From Clostridiales bacterium (GTDB taxonomy: Bacteria; Bacillota; Clostridia; Peptostreptococcales; Anaerovoracaceae): a DNA stretch of 64,000 bases. Below are positions 61,813-64,000 of this stretch, in pieces. The notes under the pieces were generated by a model that was given only the letters and a program-made list of their open reading frames with translations, did no database searches and was not told the origin of the DNA. The translations under genes were made by a program, and so were the position numbers. Numbering within the stretch: the stretch's first letter is position 1; each line of letters begins with the position of its first letter. The stretch is from positions 1 through 64,000 of the forward strand of contig QXXF01000024.1 of the NCBI GenBank assembly GCA_009911365.1, in the 5' to 3' direction.

Positions 61813-62943
61813 ATGAAAAAACTATTAGCAGTACTGATGGCTTTGGCAATGGTTTTCAGCCTAGCAGCCTGTGGAGGCGGCGGGGACAGCGCAGAAGGCG
61901 GCGGTGCGGACGCGAACGCAACAAAAGTCGGCTGTATCTTTATCGGATCCATCAATGACGGCGGCTTTTCCCAGTGCATGAACGAAGGATTGGAAAAAGC
62001 GGCCAAAGAAAATGGTATGGAACTGGTAAAGAAAGAAAATGTCAGCGATTCGGACAAGCAGGCTTCAAGAGAAGCGGCGATCAATCTGATCGACCAGGGC
62101 TGTAAAGTGATCGTTGGCTGTTCCTTTGGTTTTGGTGAACCGATGAAGGAACTGGCTGATTCCGGTGATTATGACGAAGTTACGTTCCTGCATTTCTCAG
62201 GAAACCTGCAGAACGAAACAAATATGGAAAACTTCTTCGGGTCCATGGAAGAAGCTAGATATCTGTCCGGCATGGCGGCGGCTTCTGCAAGCGAGAAAAA
62301 CGTGCTAGGTTACGTAGCGGCCTTCCCTTATACCGAAGTGCAGATTGGCATCAACGCTTTCACGCTGGGTGCGCAGTCTGTAAATCCGGATGTGGAAGTA
62401 AAAGTCGTTTATATCAACACTTGGGGCGATGCGGAAATCGAGAAAGCGGCTGCGGAACAGCTGATCGCTGCGGGATGCGACGTGCTGACTTACCATGCTG
62501 ACTCCACAGCGACGCAGCTGGCGGCAAAAGATGCTGGCATCTACACGACTGGTTGGAATTACGACAACAATGTGGCAGGTGAAAACTATCTGACAGCCCC
62601 TTATTGGGATATGTCCGCTTACTTCACGCCGACCTTCAAAGCCATTCTGGATGGAAATTTTAAACCGACTGGAACAGAACCGTTCAGCAGCTATGGCTCC
62701 ATGGCTAGCGGTCTGATCTGTCTGGACGAGCTGGGTAGCGCGGTTTCCGAAGATGCGAAGACAAAGATCAAAGAAACCCAGGAAAAGATGAAAGCCGGCG
62801 AATTCAAAGTGTTCTCCGGAGCCATCAAATACAACAATGGCAAGGATCTGTGCAAGGAAGGTCAGACTCTGACAGATAAAGAAGTTTGGAGCATTAACGG
62901 CGAAGTAGAAGGCGTGACCGCTACTTCCAATGAAAAGAAATAA
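61813..62943 (+). CDS. BMP-family nucleoside-binding lipoprotein
   Basis: A 376-aa ABC substrate-binding lipoprotein. Signal peptide with lipobox (FSLAACGGG), then the PnrA/BmpA fold: VGCIFIGSINDGGFSQCMNE, VIVGCSFGFGEPM, AAFPYTEVQIGINAF and a C-terminal half with YNNGKDLC. It should deliver purine nucleosides to the ABC transporter whose ATPase follows. GGAG before ATG 61813. Confidence 0.92.
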   Translation: MKKLLAVLMALAMVFSLAACGGGGDSAEGGGADANATKVGCIFIGSINDGGFSQCMNEGLEKAAKENGMELVKKENVSDSDKQASREAAINLIDQGCKVIVGCSFGFGEPMKELADSGDYDEVTFLHFSGNLQNETNMENFFGSMEEARYLSGMAAASASEKNVLGYVAAFPYTEVQIGINAFTLGAQSVNPDVEVKVVYINTWGDAEIEKAAAEQLIAAGCDVLTYHADSTATQLAAKDAGIYTTGWNYDNNVAGENYLTAPYWDMSAYFTPTFKAILDGNFKPTGTEPFSSYGSMASGLICLDELGSAVSEDAKTKIKETQEKMKAGEFKVFSGAIKYNNGKDLCKEGQTLTDKEVWSINGEVEGVTATSNEKK

Positions 62944-62973
62944 GTGTTCATACGTTTAAGGTAAAGGTATTGT

Positions 62974-63006
62974 GGGGGAACCGTCAGGTCCCCCTATACT
63001 ATTTTT
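62974..63006 (+). terminator. Partial terminator between BMP gene and ABC ATPase
   Basis: GGGGG...ACC pairs with GGT...CCCCC with one bulge, followed by a late T-run (63001-63006). It would let only part of transcription through, favouring the binding protein. Confidence 0.6.
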
Positions 63007-63023
63007 AGCATATATAAAATAGC

Positions 63024-63068
63024 AGCAAAGTCCGCGGCCGAAAGGGGATCGGCGGAGCCGACTTTGTT
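63024..63068 (+). repeat. 45-nt double-stem element, copy 2
   Basis: Outer stem CAAAGTC (63026-63032) with GACTTTG (63060-63066); inner hairpin GGCCGA/TCGGC(C or G) around AAGGGGA. It shares the AAAATAGC lead-in, CCGAAAG and ATCGG with the copy at 25957-26001. It lies 22 nt before the ABC ATPase start. Confidence 0.7.
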
Positions 63069-63090
63069 CAAATTGTTTTGGAGGAACGTA

Positions 63091-64000
63091 GTGCAGCAGG
63101 AACTGGCAATCGAAATGAAAAACATCAGCAAATCCTTTGGTCCTCTGAAAGCCAACGACAACATCAACTTGTCCGTTCGCGAAGGAGAGATCCATGCTTT
63201 GCTGGGAGAAAATGGCGCGGGAAAATCCACACTGATGAACATGCTGTCAGGCATTTATACGCCGGATTCGGGAACCATCCGCATCCATGGCAGCGAGGTT
63301 CACTTTTCATCGCCAAAAGAATCTATTAAAAAAGGAATTGGCATGATTCATCAGCATTTCAAGCTGGTGGACGTTATGACAGCCAAAGAAAACATTATCA
63401 TCGGGCAACCCACCAGCATCTTTGTGCGGGGCAAAGCACTGTCGAAAAAGGTCAAAGAGCTTTCCGACCAATATGGGCTGGACGTTGACCCAGACAAAAA
63501 AATTTATGAAATGTCCGTAGGCGAAAAGCAGACGCTGGAAATCATCAAGGTTTTATACAGAGGGGCAAAAATTTTGATCATGGACGAGCCTACGGCGGTC
63601 CTGACTCCTCAGGAGATCAAAAAGCTGTTCCGGGTCATCCGTAATATGAAAGAGCAGGGATGCGCAGTAGTGATCATCACTCACAAGCTCAACGAGGTCA
63701 TGGAAATCTCTGACCGGGTGACGGTTCTGAGAAAAGGTCAGTCCATCAAAACCGTGGAAACAAAGTCTGTGGAAGTTTCCTCCCTCATCGAAATGATGGT
63801 AGGAAAAAAAGTGGATCTGTCCATTGAAAAGAAGCGGTTTACGGAACATAGGCCGCTGCTCTCCTTGGACGAGGTGACAGTCTTAGACAAGGAAGGGAAA
63901 AACGCACTTTCCAATGTGAGCTTTACCCTCAATTCCCATGAGATCATCGGTGTTGCGGGTGTCGCAGGCAGCGGGCAAAAAGAATTGTGCGAATCTATCG
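63091..64000 (+). CDS. Nucleoside ABC transporter ATP-binding protein (partial)
   Basis: GTG 63091 with GGAGGAAC; the gene continues beyond the window, leaving 303 codons here. The first ATPase domain has Walker A (GENGAGKST), the signature SVGEKQTLEI, Walker B (ILIMDEPTAVLTP) and the H-loop (ITHKLNEV). A second domain begins at LLSLDEVTVLDKEGKNALSN and reaches VAGVAGSGQKEL at the edge. Two tandem ATPase domains are the rule in the sugar/nucleoside CUT2 group. It is the partner of the preceding BMP lipoprotein. Confidence 0.92.
   Translation, partial: MQQELAIEMKNISKSFGPLKANDNINLSVREGEIHALLGENGAGKSTLMNMLSGIYTPDSGTIRIHGSEVHFSSPKESIKKGIGMIHQHFKLVDVMTAKENIIIGQPTSIFVRGKALSKKVKELSDQYGLDVDPDKKIYEMSVGEKQTLEIIKVLYRGAKILIMDEPTAVLTPQEIKKLFRVIRNMKEQGCAVVIITHKLNEVMEISDRVTVLRKGQSIKTVETKSVEVSSLIEMMVGKKVDLSIEKKRFTEHRPLLSLDEVTVLDKEGKNALSNVSFTLNSHEIIGVAGVAGSGQKELCESI

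Overview
The window reads as chromosomal DNA of a spore-forming, anaerobic Clostridia-type Firmicute. The evidence is spoIIGA-sigE, sigG, a stand-alone Spo0A DNA-binding domain, a FabK-type (not FabI) fatty-acid cluster, AddB, a low-GC-type infC-rpmI-rplT operon with an AUU-started infC, a cobalamin riboswitch and several oxygen-sensitive Fe-S or flavin proteins. A member of the Anaerovoracaceae or a nearby family is my guess, not something the sequence proves.

Layout. 1-3.6 kb: a small operon with a ketopantoate-reductase-like enzyme, a B12-dependent mutase-like protein and a flavodoxin-fold reductase. 3.9-5.3 kb: infC-rpmI-rplT behind a structured leader. 5.3-13.4 kb: an M28 lipoprotein peptidase with a long leader, a Cache-type histidine kinase with a REC-DUF2294 regulator, two damaged genes and a SulP anion transporter. 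13.5-21.7 kb: accessory DNA with small ORFs, a decayed PucR regulator back to back with a beheaded aminotransferase, a PIN-domain toxin-antitoxin pair, TetR/MFS efflux with two operators, a HipA/CtkA-like kinase with a small partner, and an FmdE-like protein. 21.1-25.8 kb: TetR, MMPL-type transporter and a YhgE-like secreted repeat protein. 25.9-28.5 kb: a CMD-cupin fusion, a nuclease gene with a nonsense codon, and a relic duplicate of the yhgE tail, cupin and terminator. 28.5-33.5 kb: a chemoreceptor and an OmpR-type two-component pair whose kinase carries an extra C-terminal membrane domain.

33.6-44 kb: spoIIGA-sigE behind a Spo0A-type promoter, then a broken chemoreceptor gene, a nuclease-like gene and the argCJBD operon, then sigG. 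sigE and sigG are usually neighbours in this group, so about 8 kb appears to sit between them. 44-47 kb: a cobalamin riboswitch with no convincing target, a 51-aa peptide gene, two XRE regulators and an ECF sigma factor. 47-57 kb: fabK-fabD-fabG-fabF-fabZ, ending in a gene that fuses a MarR/FabT-like DNA-binding domain to a FabK-like flavin barrel, then addB and a ferredoxin-nitroreductase. 57-64 kb: an orphan Spo0A effector domain, tRNA-Ala(GGC), a giant hendecad coiled-coil protein in an operon with signal peptidase I and xpt, then a nucleoside-type BMP lipoprotein and its ABC ATPase, which runs off the end.

The main candidate for something undescribed is the MarR-FabK fusion with a FabT-like palindrome at the head of the same operon. 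Others are the 13-unit hendecad protein beside LepB, a 45-nt hairpin element that occurs twice, and the orphan riboswitch. At least eight frame or nonsense lesions are visible; some may be assembly errors rather than real decay.
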